A stretch of 64,000 nt of DNA from Luzula sylvatica. Taxonomy: Eukaryota > Streptophyta > Magnoliopsida > Poales > Juncaceae. The notes under the pieces are model-generated. The model was not told the DNA's origin and made no database searches. It saw only the letters and a program-made list of their open reading frames with translations. Shown here piece after piece: positions 23,491-37,537 of this stretch (position 1 is the first letter of the stretch; every line of letters begins with the position of its first letter). The stretch covers positions 40,042,908 through 40,106,907 of the forward strand of contig OX326959.1 in assembly GCA_946800325.1 (NCBI GenBank). The letters are read 5' to 3'. Made by a program: the position numbers and the translations under genes.

Positions 23491-24253
23491 CCGTGTGTAC
23501 CAACCCGTGTGTACCAAAAAACTGTCAAAATGCAGATTTCAGTCGAGATCCGTCATCACGCACCATAAGGTCCGCCACGACAGACAAAAGCCAAATAACC
23601 CGTGGAGCTTTCACGCACAATTCCGTCACGACGGACGCACTGTCCGTTGCAACGGAAATGTCCGTGATGACGCAACTTGTGGTCTGTAATCACGGACCAC
23701 TATATGCTGAAAATAGTCTTAAGTCCACAATTGTTGCAGAATTTGTACACTATCTCTGTCATGACGAACCATATGATATGTCACTGTTACATAATTTGTA
23801 CACTAGCCCCTGCAAGTTTCACGCATACTTCCGTTGTCATACACACCATGTGGTCCGTAATGACGGACCATTGTGTGAATGCTGAATTTGGTAAGTCCAC
23901 AATCATTGTGGACTCCATACACTAGATCCGTCGGGATGCATCATATGGTCCGTCATGACGGGCTGGGTATCGAAGCCCAATTCCGCACAATCATATTCTG
24001 CATTCATCCCTCTTCTCGAACGCGTACGTTCGTGTGTTCTTGTACGTATTATTTTACCGTTGATGCAAAACTGTATTTCCTCCAGCTTATTGGTTTGTTA
24101 GGTTAGTATTTAATTTCTCGGTCTTTATAACCTAGATTCAGTTTCCCTCTTGTTTGGTTCACGGTTTGTTGTACTAGTATTCAATAATTTCTAGAATTTG
24201 TTAACCTCAAGATCATCCAGTAAAGAATTGTATATGATGTCTCCAAAACTCAC

Positions 24254-24415
24254 CCTAGCACCTTAATTTGGTGGAAATATGAGGTTAGATGAGCCACGTC
24301 TCGAGCCTATTGTCCCATCGTGTCACGAGCCGAGCGCTCTGTCACGTCCTGAGCCGATAGCGCCTCCGCAGCCCGAGCCAATCGCTCTTGGGCAAGAAAC
24401 GCCACAACCTCAAGC
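24254..24415 (-). pseudogene. Lone coiled-coil exon with TAG (U3)
   Basis: Splice borders kept; in-frame TAG at 24307-24309. Downstream of the U4 gene (27293). Confidence 0.43.
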
Positions 24416-27292
24416 CTAAAAAAATATAGATTAATTATAAACTCAGATTCTTATACCTTTCTATAAAGCTTAGATTTAAGGGAATATATTTTGTCTTCAT
24501 GACTCATATTTTTCATCCTCTATGAGTACTTCGAGTAGGGTTATTTGAAGTAATTAACAATTCAATTAACAAATAAAAACAAGTTGACTATTAATTTAAA
24601 CGTACCCATATGATTACATACTAATTAATCACTAATCCATTTTTACATATAAATTTGGTGTTAATTGAGTTTCTAAAAAGTTTCACTAACCATTCTCGAA
24701 ATACAAATAGAGAATGGAAGAGAGGATTTAAGGCAACATGCATAGTATATGTACTCGTAACCTAATATAAACCTATATATGAATTTTGCCATAGACATAT
24801 TATTCGGTTTTCATCGGTATCTTAAAAATTGATATTGTTGTTTCGGACCATATTGTTCTACAAAAAAAATCATAATAAAACAATATAATTTCTATTTTTT
24901 TTACAAGCCCTTATGTACATATCTCTACCCTCGCCAGAAAAGTATTCGCGTCAATCACCAAAAAGTATTATCGACTTGTTTATTAAGAAAAAACAAATAT
25001 GTAACCACCACAAATTTTATTCGCAAATACTCGCGCTACGCGGCGAACTTGTAAATTATGTTTTTCATTGTAATACAAATTACACACTTGTATGATAATA
25101 TTAATAATATCACCTTGAAATAAAGTTATTTGAATTAATTTATCTATGATTATTCGTATTTTTACAATTATTTTACTTTATAATAACAAAAAAATCTCAT
25201 TTTTGAATTAAACAAATAATTATAGTTTTATTGTGTAATTATAGAATAATATATAGGGCATAAAACATAATATAATTTTACTAAAAACATACCAACAAAT
25301 ATTATATCATTGTTCACAATATTTCATATTTCATATATATTAAAATAATGAATCATACAACATATGTACTAACAAATTTTTAATTATATAGTAGTAATAA
25401 TTTTCATTGATTCAAAATGCAATGGAAAATGTAAGATAATATAAAACTAATAGTGAAAGTAATTTAATAAATAATACCAAAATTTCATATTTCATATAAT
25501 TTTAAAATAATGAATCATACAACATATGTAGTAACAAATTAATAATTATATAGTAGTAATAATTTTCATTGATTCAAAATGCAATGAAAAATATAAGATA
25601 AGATAAAACTAATAGTGAAAGTATTTTAATAAATAATATCAAATTTTAATTTATAATATACATAAATACAAATTATTTTGTATCATATTTTTTATTTTAA
25701 ATTTACATTTTATAAAATAACAATACAATTTGATTGGTTTTTATAAGTTTAAAAAGTTATTTAGATGAATAAACTAATTTTTAATTCTATTAGTTTCAGA
25801 AAAAGTGTTATTTGCTTAAAAACACAAATACAACCTACTTAGTATTATATGAGATTCTTATTGTTATAATTTTTACAAAAATAAATAATAATAATAATAC
25901 TTACAAATTCTACTATGCAAATAAAATTCCTCAAAATCTATTATGTAAATTTATATATATTTACATTGTATTTTCTTACATAATATATTTACATATAGAA
26001 ATTAAGAAAAACTGTATATACGAACTATGCTAACATGGATGTAAAAATAAAGAAAAAATTGAAATAAATATATTTGATAGGTTTATAAAATTAAGTTTCT
26101 AAAAATAATACTAATATATGTTGTATGTTTTGTAATATTACATATTAAATTATTAGTATTCCTTATATAGGTTTTCTAAGAATATTTAAAACATGATATA
26201 AAATAATGACACAGAATATATGTTGCGCGAATACTTCAAAAATCGAGCCGTATCATATCGGATGCAGTATCGGATACCCATACTCGTCGGATAATCGTGG
26301 GACACATATCGGATAATCCATGTGGCGTATCCGAACATTTTATTTCAAAACAATAGCGGATACTTCTCGGATACGTATACAAAAATGTATCGAAAAATAA
26401 AAAATAAAAATATGAAATCTATAAAAATAAGTAATACATATAATTAAATAGCGAATAAAATAAATATTTACTTAATAAGAAGATATTTCTGTAAAAACAA
26501 ACTTTTAGGATACTTTCTGTTTGATTAATGTTAGATAAATTTCCAAGGAATTTTTTTCTAATAATTATATAACATGATATTTTTCATATGCTAATTATCT
26601 TTTGTATGCACGTAGTTCATACACAAAATTATTTGAAACGTATGATTGGTATTGAATGTATGCAACTGGTGCATGATGATGTAGACAAAGACCCTCTGAA
26701 ATTTCATCTTAATAATTTTGACACACAATCTAATCTAATATCAATTTATAAAGGAACTTTGAATAACCTTATCAGTTTTCATTTATTTTCTAAAACTTTT
26801 TGACTGATAAATTATTTACAAAATCCCCAAAATTTTAGCCATTCAATATAACTTAGTGTGCATACTGTTACAAACCCTGCTAAAAAATATTCCTCGGGTC
26901 ATACATAGAGGATAGAATACAATGAAGGGAAGAGATGAGGCCTTTTAAAGAAAAATATAAATCAATTCAAACAAACATTTGAAAATAAAATATAATATGC
27001 AGTCAAATAACAACATTGTGCACAAAAAACTAGATAAAAATATATAATGTCCAATAAAAATAATAATACAGCTAACAAACATAAAATAAAAAGTCCTAAA
27101 TGATAATTAGGAAGTTAATTAATGATGTGATTTCCTGCAAAAAAAACAACAAATTTGAAATGAATTAGATTTAGAAGAGAAAGGTGACAATATGGATTTA
27201 GAAGGAAAATGTGACTTGAAACTGAAATGGTAATGTGTAATAGGGTTAGGATTTCACACAAAAAAATTTAGAATTTGGATTTTGGAATAATA

Positions 27293-28917
27293 TTAATTTG
27301 ATAAAAAAAAAAATGTACCGGCTCTCACGTTCCGGTTTTGGCTCTCATCAGATAAAAGAAGAGCCAAACCAGCTCTCACGCTCCGGTTCGACTGAGCGGG
27401 CCCTCCAATACGAGCCGATCGCTCTGCCGCGTCACGATTCGATCGCTCTTGGGCAAGAAGCCTCTCGAACTCAAGCCTGCGAAATAACATGCAAAATAAC
27501 AATAAATTAAGTATATCTAACTCATATACATAGAGTTGAATATAAACATTTATTATGAGTTCACCTCTCGGCCTGGAACTGACTCGCCATATTCGAGAGC
27601 AGAAGTCTGAGCGAGGCTGCCTCCAGCGCGGCATGCTGCTGGGCCTCGTGAGTGTCTCGGCGTTCCCTCGCCAACATGACTTCCACGGCAGCCCTAGCCG
27701 ATTGCTCTTCGGCGAGGAGGTCCTGGGCCTCAAGCGTGAGCAAGCCCATCTCCTCCATGGCACGCTGCTCGGCCTCATGCCGGTCTCGGCGTTCCCTCGC
27801 GAGCGTGACTTCAACGGCAACCCTAGCCGATTGCTCGCTGGCGAGGCGGCCCTGGGCCTCAAGCCTGAGCAAGTCCGTCTCCTGCACGACACGCTGCTCG
27901 GCCTCTTGACGGTCTCGGCGTTCAGTCGCCAGGGTGAGTTCCACCACAGCCCTAGACAATTGCTCGTGGGCTAGGAGGGCCTGGACCTCAAGCCTGGTCA
28001 AATCAAACAAAACCAGAACATAATAAATATATGATTGATCAATTGAAAAGAAAATGAAAAATAAAGAATAAGATGAAGACATACCTCTCTCGGCGCTCTG
28101 CCTCCAACTGTCCAGCGAGCAACTGGGTCTGCTCCTCAGCCTCCATCCTAGCGAGCTGCTCCTCTGCCAACCGAATCGGAAGGTCGTCGATCCTAGAGAC
28201 AAGGCCAAAAAAGAATATTCTTTTAATGGAATCATTTTGTTTAATTAACTAGAACTATACAATATTAACGGATCCATTGAACTAAGAATATAATTAACCT
28301 GTCAGATTGGCCAACAACATTGACCTCTTGAAATGTCTGAGAAGCCTCGGCTCTCAAATTCACAGCAAATCCCCATAAACCTAAAATTTCATACAAATGA
28401 TCAATCAATCGACCTTTAAAATCATAACTTCAAAAAATAACGAGAGATAGAAATTAGAAAGTACTCTGGAGAAGTCTCGGAGGCAAGAGAGCCGCTCTAA
28501 AAGCCGTTAGCCCCCAGAGCAGCACGTATGCGATCCCCAACACGGCGTAACCCCTCAAAAGGGTAAACACAGTGAAAGGTCTCACTGCAAAAACCTCTGC
28601 AAACAAACATAAAAATACAACAAAGTCACGCGAGAACAAAATACTAATAATTTTATCAATATAAGAAAAACTAATTAATCCAAAAAAAATATAAGGAAAA
28701 GTAGACCTTCTGAACACCTCAAGATCGAGGCGAACGGCATGGATGCCACCTCGGATCGTATGGTCCAGATGGACCGCACAAGAAGACCAAGCATCCATGT
28801 CCGAAGCTTGATCACCACGCTAAACTGTGGCTGTGGCAAAAGCTCCGAGAGGAAGACTAATGTGAGAAAAACATATGAAAGCACCAACTCTACGTGAATG
28901 TGAAAGAGGGTAGCCAT
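27293..28917 (-). CDS. TM plus coiled-coil protein, six exons (U4 copy)
   Basis: Exons 28917-28707, 28596-28465, 28380-28299, 28192-28085, 27993-27565, 27476-27293; predicted 381 aa. The only private coding change seen is Thr to Met at the border of the second and third 43-residue repeats (near 27749). Start context and splice sites match U2. Confidence 0.56.
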
Positions 28918-31253
28918 GAGAGAAAGAGAGAGAGATATTGAGAGACAGAGAGAGAGAGATTGAGAGACAGAGAGAAACAAACTTAATTTCAAATAAATCG
29001 TACGAAAGAAACATTGATCTCAGATGTTTATATACAATAAAAACATAGTTGGCCCCCAAACTAAAAGTGACCCTCTTGATGACATGGCACAATAAGTGTA
29101 AATGAATTGGTTCTTTTTAATTTATTCCGATAACGATTTAAATTAATTGGCCATTCAATTGAATTGACGTGTTAAGTAACATTTGTTAAAAATTAGCTAA
29201 TAATAGCCTATTTCGTCAAGATCATCTAACGAAATCAAAACAATAATTGAATCCAAATTCAGAAAATTTAAAACCATTTAAAACCATTTAATTCACAGAA
29301 TTAAAAAAAAAAAAAATAGGTCCTCACCGATATAAAACTTGTTCAATGCAAAACCAGAAGAGACATGAAGGTAATGCGAAATCATGCACTACACCTTCAA
29401 AATAAAATCAGAATAAATTTGTAAAACTTTCCTCTATTTTTACATTTTTATAAATGTCAACTATACCCCTGCCGACTTAATCGATCAGGCATGTTCGAGC
29501 AAGGCAAAAATAACTGTAATAATTTTGAATGCTGAAAAAAGTAAAAATAAAATAAAAACAATTACCTTCTTGTGCATATGTTTACAACAACAAATGATTC
29601 CGTCACTTGGAGAATCTCTGGAAAAACTCTTGCATACTTCGACTGGGCCCACACGCTCTGGAAAACCTTCACATTAATGCTTCTGTTTGCTTGGAGACGA
29701 ATGTCTAATGCATACCTTTACAAATAAATTACGACTATTAAGGATGAGATATGTCGAGAATATGTTTAATCAAGACCGGAGAGAGAAAAATCCCCAAACT
29801 GGCAGAATATCAAAATTTGAACATGAATATAACAAATCATAACTCCGAACATGAAAAAGCCCGCGTCGCTGTTCGTGTACCCAGCAGCGTCGCCGTTGGT
29901 GTAGGGTTTGGTGTCAACTCTATTGTCTCTTATTTTTTTTCTTTGTCGAGCGGGAATGAGAGAGGGAATGAGGAGAACGAAGGGCGCTTTCTATTAGGTT
30001 TCTGCTGTTAGGTTTAGGTCTAAAACTCGAGTTGAAAAGGGTGGCCATGGTGAGATAGATCTAAAGCTCGAGGAGTCGAGGGTAAGTAGAGACAGAATGG
30101 AAACAAGCGAGCAAAGGGAAGGGGAAGAAGGTTCAAGAAGATTAGGGTGATAATCATGTGTAGTCTGTAGTGTAGGTTGCATATAATTAGGGCCCTAGTA
30201 AAAAGTTTTTATTTTTTTCGGCTTTTGCAATCCTGTAACATATAGAGTAACCCCAAAAAGATATTAAAAGAGTGCAATTTTCAAATGATTAAATGGGAAA
30301 ATATGTTTTAGAAGTAGGGTGAAATTCTTTTTTCAAAAAAAATTCAAAAAAAAATATAATAATAATGATACTTTTTTTTTTTGTTAGCTCGAAATAAATA
30401 CTTTTTCAAAAATTGAGATGTTTAATCTGAATATATGATAATTTAATTTTTTTTTTAATACATAATAACTTCTTTTTACTATATGATACATATTCATACT
30501 TAATTATTTTGTATGTTATGACTCCCATTATAATATAATGCACAAACCAATCATTATTGTACCATATTGCTGACTGTTGAAAGTTTTTTATAATATTGAA
30601 AATCATAAATGTAAAAATAAGACAATTAAAGTAAAAAAAAATAAAAAAATACTTCCTGGAAACATTACAAATTTGTCATGAGTACGAAGATACCTCCCCA
30701 CTTTCTGAAAAAGTGGTCTAGAAATAAAAATAAAATCATAAACTTAAATCTTCTACAAAATAAAATAAAATAAACATATGCCATTCTAGGGCAAAGCATG
30801 TATAGAACGGTCATGAAATAACGAACATAAACTTTGTTGGACGTTAAAATCCTATCCAACCAAAACTGCTTTGTCCCAATTCCTAACAAATTAATCACCA
30901 AAAAAAAATTGATTTTATTTGAAGAAAGACACTTCCATAATTAAGAGTGCATTTCGTTTCAACTTTCGGCGAAGCGAACTTTTATATAACCGGCTATTCC
31001 TCAAGAACTAAAACTCTCGTATGAGTGAAACACCGGTATATAATGAAATAGAAAAAAAAAACAAAAAATAACAACGAGCAATTCTGCATGTAACCCGTTT
31101 TGAAACGAAAATTCAAAAAATAACTTCTTTTTTGAAAATATTCGAGAAATAATTCACAACTGGTTTTTAAACTTCGGTGATACCGGACATTAAAATCCCG
31201 CCGGTCAAAAATTGTATACTGTAGAATTTTAATTCAAAAGATGATATATTTCC

Positions 31254-32108
31254 TCAAATTTTACCATAAATCTAACTAGTATATTTAATTAAAATTAAAA
31301 CTAATACATGTTGGCTGTTAAATAAATACATAATTAATATTTATTCGAATTCATAAATTTGAATAAATTTAATTGAATATTTAATTATATGTTTTAATTA
31401 TTACGTTAATTAAATGTAATAGTTCAATAACGAATAATTCGGCACGTACATTTTGGAGGAGAGTAATTTTTTCATTTTCTTAATATCTCACGCATCCCAA
31501 AAAATATATACAAAATTTTTATTTTACTCCAAAATGTACCCGTCGAATTCTCCATTATTTAACTATTACTTTTAATTAACGTGATAATTAAGATACATAA
31601 TTTAAAATTCATTAAAATTTATTAAAATTTATGAATTCGAATAATTATTCATTAAATATTAAGTTAACAACTAACATGTATTAGTTATCATTTTAATTAA
31701 ATGTACTAATTAGAACATAGCGAATGTTATGGTAAATTTGGATAATCCCAGTTAATGTATTTAATTAAAATGATATATGTATTTAATTTCATAAATTTGA
31801 ATACATTTGAATGAATATTTAATTATACGTTTTAATTATCAAGATAATTAAATATAATTGTTCAATAATGGAGAATTCGGCTGATATATTTTGGAGTGCA
31901 ATAAAATTTAATATTTTTTTTAAAACGAGGGACCAACAGTAAAGAAAAAAACTATTCTCTTCCAAAATGTACCCGCATAATTCTCCTTTATAGATCAATT
32001 ATATTTAATTAACGTGATAATTAAATTGTATAATTAAATATTCTGTAAAATTTATTCAAATTTATGAATTCGAATCAATATTAATTATGTATTAAGTTAA
32101 CAGCCAAC
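31254..32108. mobile_element. Fold-back pair, U4
   Basis: Full-length pair, nearly identical to U3. Private SNPs lie in the last arm (ATTATATTTAATT near 31999 and ATTCTGTAAA near 32041). Confidence 0.68.
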
Positions 32109-32871
32109 CCGTGTGTACCAACCCGTGTGTACCAAAAAACTGTCAAAATGCAGATTTCAGTCGAGATCCGTCATCACGCACCATAAGGTCCGCCACGACA
32201 GACAAAAGCCAAATAACCCGTGGAGTTTTCACGCACAATTCCGTCACGACGGACGCACTGTCCGTTGCAACGGAAATGTCCGTGATGACGCAACTTGTGG
32301 TCTGTAATCACGGACCACTATATGCTGAAAATAGTCTTAAGTCCACAATTGTTGCAGAATTTGTACACTATCTCTGTCATGACGAACCATATGATATGTC
32401 ACTGTTACATAATTTGTACACTAGCCCCTGCAAGTTTCACGCATACTTCCGTTGTCATACACACCATGTGGTCCGTAATGACGGACCATTGTGTGAATGC
32501 TGAATTTGGTAAGTCCACAATCATTGTGGACTCCATACACTAGATCCGTCGGGATGCATCATATGGTCCGTCATGACGGGCTGGGTATCGAAGCCCAATT
32601 CCGCACAATCATATTCTGCATTCATCCCTCTTCTCGAACGCGTACGTTCGTGTGTTCTTGTACGTATTATTTTACCGTTGATGCAAAACTGTATTTCCTC
32701 CAGCTTATTGGTTTGTTAGGTTAGTATTTAATTTCTCGGTCTTTATAACCTAGATTCAGTTTCCCTCTTGTTTGGTTCACGGTTTGTTGTACTAGTATTC
32801 AATAATTTCTAGAATTTGTTAACCTCAAGATCATCCAGTAAAGAATTGTATATGATGTCTCCAAAACTCAC

Positions 32872-33033
32872 CCTAGCACCTTAATTTGGTGGAAATATGA
32901 GGTTAGATGAGCCACGTCTCGAGCCTATTGTCCCATCGTGTCACGAGCCGAGCGCTCTGTCACGTCCTGAGCCGATAGCGCCTCCGCAGCCCGAGCCAAT
33001 CGCTCTTGGGCAAGAAACGCCACAACCTCAAGC
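32872..33033 (-). pseudogene. Lone coiled-coil exon with TAG (U4)
   Basis: Splice borders kept; in-frame TAG at 32925-32927. Downstream of the U5 gene, which itself carries a stop. U5 has no such exon because the junction removed it. Confidence 0.43.
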
Positions 33034-35912
33034 CTAAAAAAATATAGATTAATTATAAACTCAGATTCTTATACCTTTCTATAAAGCTTAGATTTAAGGG
33101 AATATATTTTGTCTTCATGACTCATATTTTTCATCCTCTATGAGTACTTCGAGTAGGGTTATTTGAAGTAATTAACAATTCAATTAACAAATAAAAACAA
33201 GTTGACTATTAATTTAAACGTACCCATATGATTACATACTAATTAATCACTAATCCATTTTTACATATAAATTTGGTGTTAATTGAGTTTCTAAAAAGTT
33301 TCACTAACCATTCTCGAAATACAAATAGAGAATGGAAGAGAGGATTTAAGGCAACATGCATAGTATATGTACTCGTAACCTAATATAAACCTATATATGA
33401 ATTTTGCCATAGACATATTATTCGGTTTTCATCGGTATCTTAAAAATTGATATTGTTGTTTCGGACCATATTGTTCTACAAAAAAAATCATAATAAAACA
33501 ATATAATTTCTATTTTTTTTACAAGCCCTTATGTACATATCTCTACCCTCGCCAGAAAAGTATTCGCGTCAATCACCAAAAAGTATTATCGACTTGTTTA
33601 TTAAGAAAAAACAAATATGTAACCACCACAAATTTTATTCGCAAATACTCGCGCTACGCGGCGAACTTGTAAATTATGTTTTTCATTGTAATACAAATTA
33701 CACACTTGTATGATAATATTAATAATATCACCTTGAAATAAAGTTATTTGAATTAATTTATCTATGATTATTCGTATTTTTACAATTATTTTACTTTATA
33801 ATAACAAAAAAATCTCATTTTTGAATTAAACAAATAATTATAGTTTTATTGTGTAATTATAGAATAATATATAGGGCATAAAACATAATATAATTTTACT
33901 AAAAACATACCAACAAATATTATATCATTGTTCACAATATTTCATATTTCATATATATTAAAATAATGAATCATACAACATATGTACTAACAAATTTTTA
34001 ATTATATAGTAGTAATAATTTTCATTGATTCAAAATGCAATGGAAAATGTAAGATAATATAAAACTAATAGTGAAAGTAATTTAATAAATAATACCAAAA
34101 TTTCATATTTCATATAATTTTAAAATAATGAATCATACAACATATGTAGTAACAAATTAATAATTATATAGTAGTAATAATTTTCATTGATTCAAAATGC
34201 AATGAAAAATATAAGATAAGATAAAACTAATAGTGAAAGCATTTTAATAAATAATATCAAATTTTAATTTATAATATACATAAATACAAATTATTTTGTA
34301 TCATATTTTTTATTTTAAATTTACATTTTATAAAATAACAATACAATTTGATTGGTTTTTATAAGTTTAAAAAGTTATTTAGATGAATAAACTATTTTTT
34401 AATTCTATTAGTTTCAGAAAAAGTGTTATTTGCTTAAAAACACAAATACAACCTACTTAGTATTATATGAGATTCTTATTGTTATAATTTTTACAAAAAT
34501 AAATAATAATAATAATACTTACAAATTCTACTATGCAAATAAAATTCCTCAAAATCTATTATGTAAATTTATATATATTTACATTGTATTTTCTTACATA
34601 ATATATTTACATATAGAAATTAAGAAAAACTGTATATACGAACTATGCTAACATGGATGCAAAAATAAAGAAAAAATTGAAATAAATATATTTGATAGGT
34701 TTATAAAATTAAGTTTCTAAAAATAATACTAATATATGTTGTATGTTTTGTAATATTATATATTAAATTATTAGTATTCCTTATATAGGTTTTCTAAGAA
34801 TGTTTAAAACATGATATAAAATAATGACACAGAATATATGTTGCGCGAATACTTCAAAAATCGAGCCGTATCATATCGGATGCAGTATCGGATACCCATA
34901 TTCGTCGGATAATCGTGGGACACATATCGGATAATCCATGTGGCGTATCCGAACATTTTATTTCAAAACAATAGCGGATACTTCTCGGATACGTATACAA
35001 AGATGTATCGAAAAATAAAAAATAAAAATATGAAATCTATAAAAATAAGTAATACATATAATTAAATTGCTAATAAAATAAATATTTACTTAATAAGAAG
35101 ATATTTCTGTAAAAACAAACTTTTAGGATATACTCTCTGTTTGATTAATGTTAGATAAATTTCCAAGGAATTTTTTTCTAATAATTATATAACATGATAT
35201 TTTTCATATGCTAATTATCTTTTGTATGCACGTAGTTCATACACAAAATTATTTGAAACGTATGATTGGTATTGAATGTATGCAACTGGTGCATGATGAT
35301 GTAGACAAAGACCCTCTGAAATTTCATCTTAATAATTTTGACACACAATCTAATCTAATATCAATTTATAAAGGAACTTTGAATAACCTTATCAGTTTTC
35401 ATTTATTTTCTAAAACTTTTTGACTGATAAATTATTTACAAAATCCCCAAAATTTTAGCCATTCAATATAACTTAGTGTGCATACTGTTACAAACCCTGC
35501 TAAAAAATATTCCTCGGGTCATACATAGAGGATAGAATACAATGAAGGGAAGAGATGAGGCCTTTTAAAGAAAAATATAAATCAATTCAAACAAACATTT
35601 GAAAATAAAATATAATATGCAGTGAAATAACAACATTGTGCACAAAAAACTAGATAAAAATATATAATGTCCAATAAAAATAATAATACAGCTAACAAAC
35701 ATAAAATAAAAAGTCCTAAATGATAATTAGGAAGTTAATTAATGATGTGATTTCCTGCAAAAAAAACAACAAATTTGAAATGAATTAGATTTAGAAGAGA
35801 AAGGTGACAATATGGATTTAGAAGGAAAATGTGACATGAAACTGAAATGGTAATGTGTAATAGGGTTAGGATTTCACACAAAAAAATTTAGAATTTGGAT
35901 TTTGGAATAATA

Positions 35913-37537
35913 TTAATTTGATAAAAAAAAAAATGTACCGGCTCTCACGTTCCGGTTTTGGCTCTCATCAGATAAAAGAAGAGCCAAACCGGCTCTCACG
36001 CTCCGGTTCGACTGAGCGGGCCCTCCAATACGAGCCGATCGCTCTGCCGCGTCACGATTCGATCGCTCTTGGGCAAGAAGCCTCTCGAACTCAAGCCTGC
36101 GAAATAACATGCAAAATAACAATAAATTAAGTATATCTAACTCATATACATAGAGTTGAATATAAACATTTATTATGAGTTCACCTCTCGGCCTGGAACT
36201 GACTCGCCATATTCGAGAGCAGAAGTCTGAGCGAGGCTGCCTCCAGCGCGGCATGCTGCTGGGCCTCGTGAGTGTCTCGGCGTTCCCTCGCCAACATGAC
36301 TTCCACGGCAGCCCTAGCCGATTGCTCTTCGGCGAGGAGGTCCTGGGCCTCAAGCGTGAGCAAGCCCGTCTCCTCCATGGCACGCTGCTCGGCCTCATGC
36401 CGGTCTCGGCGTTCCCTCGCCAGCGTGACTTCCACGGCAACCCTAGCCGATTGCTCGCTGGCGAGGCGGCCCTGGGCCTCAAGCCTGAGCAAGTCCGTCT
36501 CCTGCACGACACGCTGCTCGGCCTCTTGACGGTCTCGGCGTTCAGTCGCCAGGGTGAGTTCCACCACAGCCCTAGACAATTGCTCGTGGGCTAGGAGGGC
36601 CTGGACCTCAAGCCTGGTCAAATCAAACAAAACCAGAACATAATAAATATATGATTGATCAATTGAAAAGAAAATGAAAAATAAAGAATAAGATGAAGAC
36701 ATACCTCTCTCGGCGCTCTGCCTCCAACTGTCCAGCGAGCAACTGGGTCTGCTCCTCAGCCTCCATCCTAGCGAGCTGCTCCTCTGCCAACCGAATCGGA
36801 AGGTCGTCGATCCTAGAGACAAGGCCAAAAAAGAATATTCTTTTAATGGAATCATTTTGTTTAATTAACTAGAACTATACAATATTAACGGATCCATTGA
36901 ACTAAGAATATAATTAACCTGTCAGATTGGCCAACAACATTGACCTCTTGAAATGTCTGAGAAGCCTCGGCTCTCAAATTCACAGCAAATCCCCATAAAC
37001 CTAAAATTTCATACAAATGATCAATCAATCGACCTTTAAAATCATAACTTCAAAAAATAACGAGAGATAGAAATTAGAAAGTACTCTGGAGAAGTCTCGG
37101 AGGCAAGAGAGCCGCTCTAAAAGCCGTTAGCCCCCAGAGCAGCACGTATGCGATCCCCAACACGGCGTAACCCCTCAAAAGGGTAAACACAGTGAAAGGT
37201 CTCACTGCAAAAACCTCTGCAAACAAACATAAAAATACAACAAAGTCACGCGAGAACAAAATACTAATAATTTTATCAATATAAGAAAAACTAATTAATC
37301 CAAAAAAAATATAAGGAAAAGTAGACCTTCTGAACACCGCAAGATCGAGGCGAACGGCATGGATGCCACCTAGGATCGTATGGTCCAGATGGACCGCACA
37401 AGAAGACCAAGCATCCATGTCCGAAGCTTGATCACCACGCTAAACTGTGGCTGTGGCAAAAGCTCCGAGAGGAAGACTAATGTGAGAAAAACATATGAAA
37501 GCACCAACTCTACGTGAATGTGAAAGAGGGTAGCCAT
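35913..37537 (-). pseudogene. TM plus coiled-coil gene with exon 1 stop (U5 copy)
   Basis: Exon structure is intact (37537-37327, 37216-37085, 37000-36919, 36812-36705, 36613-36185, 36096-35913), but codon 56 in exon 1 is TAG (37370-37372) where the other copies have GAG. Translation from the normal ATG would give only 55 residues, including the first hydrophobic segment and lacking the coiled coil. Several exon 5 SNPs here are the B-type alleles and are silent in this frame (Val GTT to GTG, Leu CTC to CTG). The rest of the frame is open, so the stop is probably recent. Confidence 0.6.

Larger units (their letters stand above)
17230..25849 (+). repeat. Array unit U3 (subtype A, close to U4)
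   Basis: Shares with U4 a set of alleles absent from U1/U2: GATGTAAAAAT, GGATACTTTCTG (2-bp loss), doubled AAAACCATTTA near 20650 and AATCAAGACC near 21150. Some of these also occur in subtype B units. A private change turns the second codon of the coiled-coil gene from Ala to Thr. Confidence 0.95.
25850..34467 (+). repeat. Array unit U4 (subtype A, close to U3)
   Basis: Near-identical neighbour of U3, consistent with recent duplication of adjacent units. A private SNP near 27749 changes Thr to Met in the coiled-coil repeat. Its left part shares U3 alleles, while phase 8360-8540 (e.g. GTGAAAGCATTTT near 34235) matches U1 and U6-U8 instead. Confidence 0.95.
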
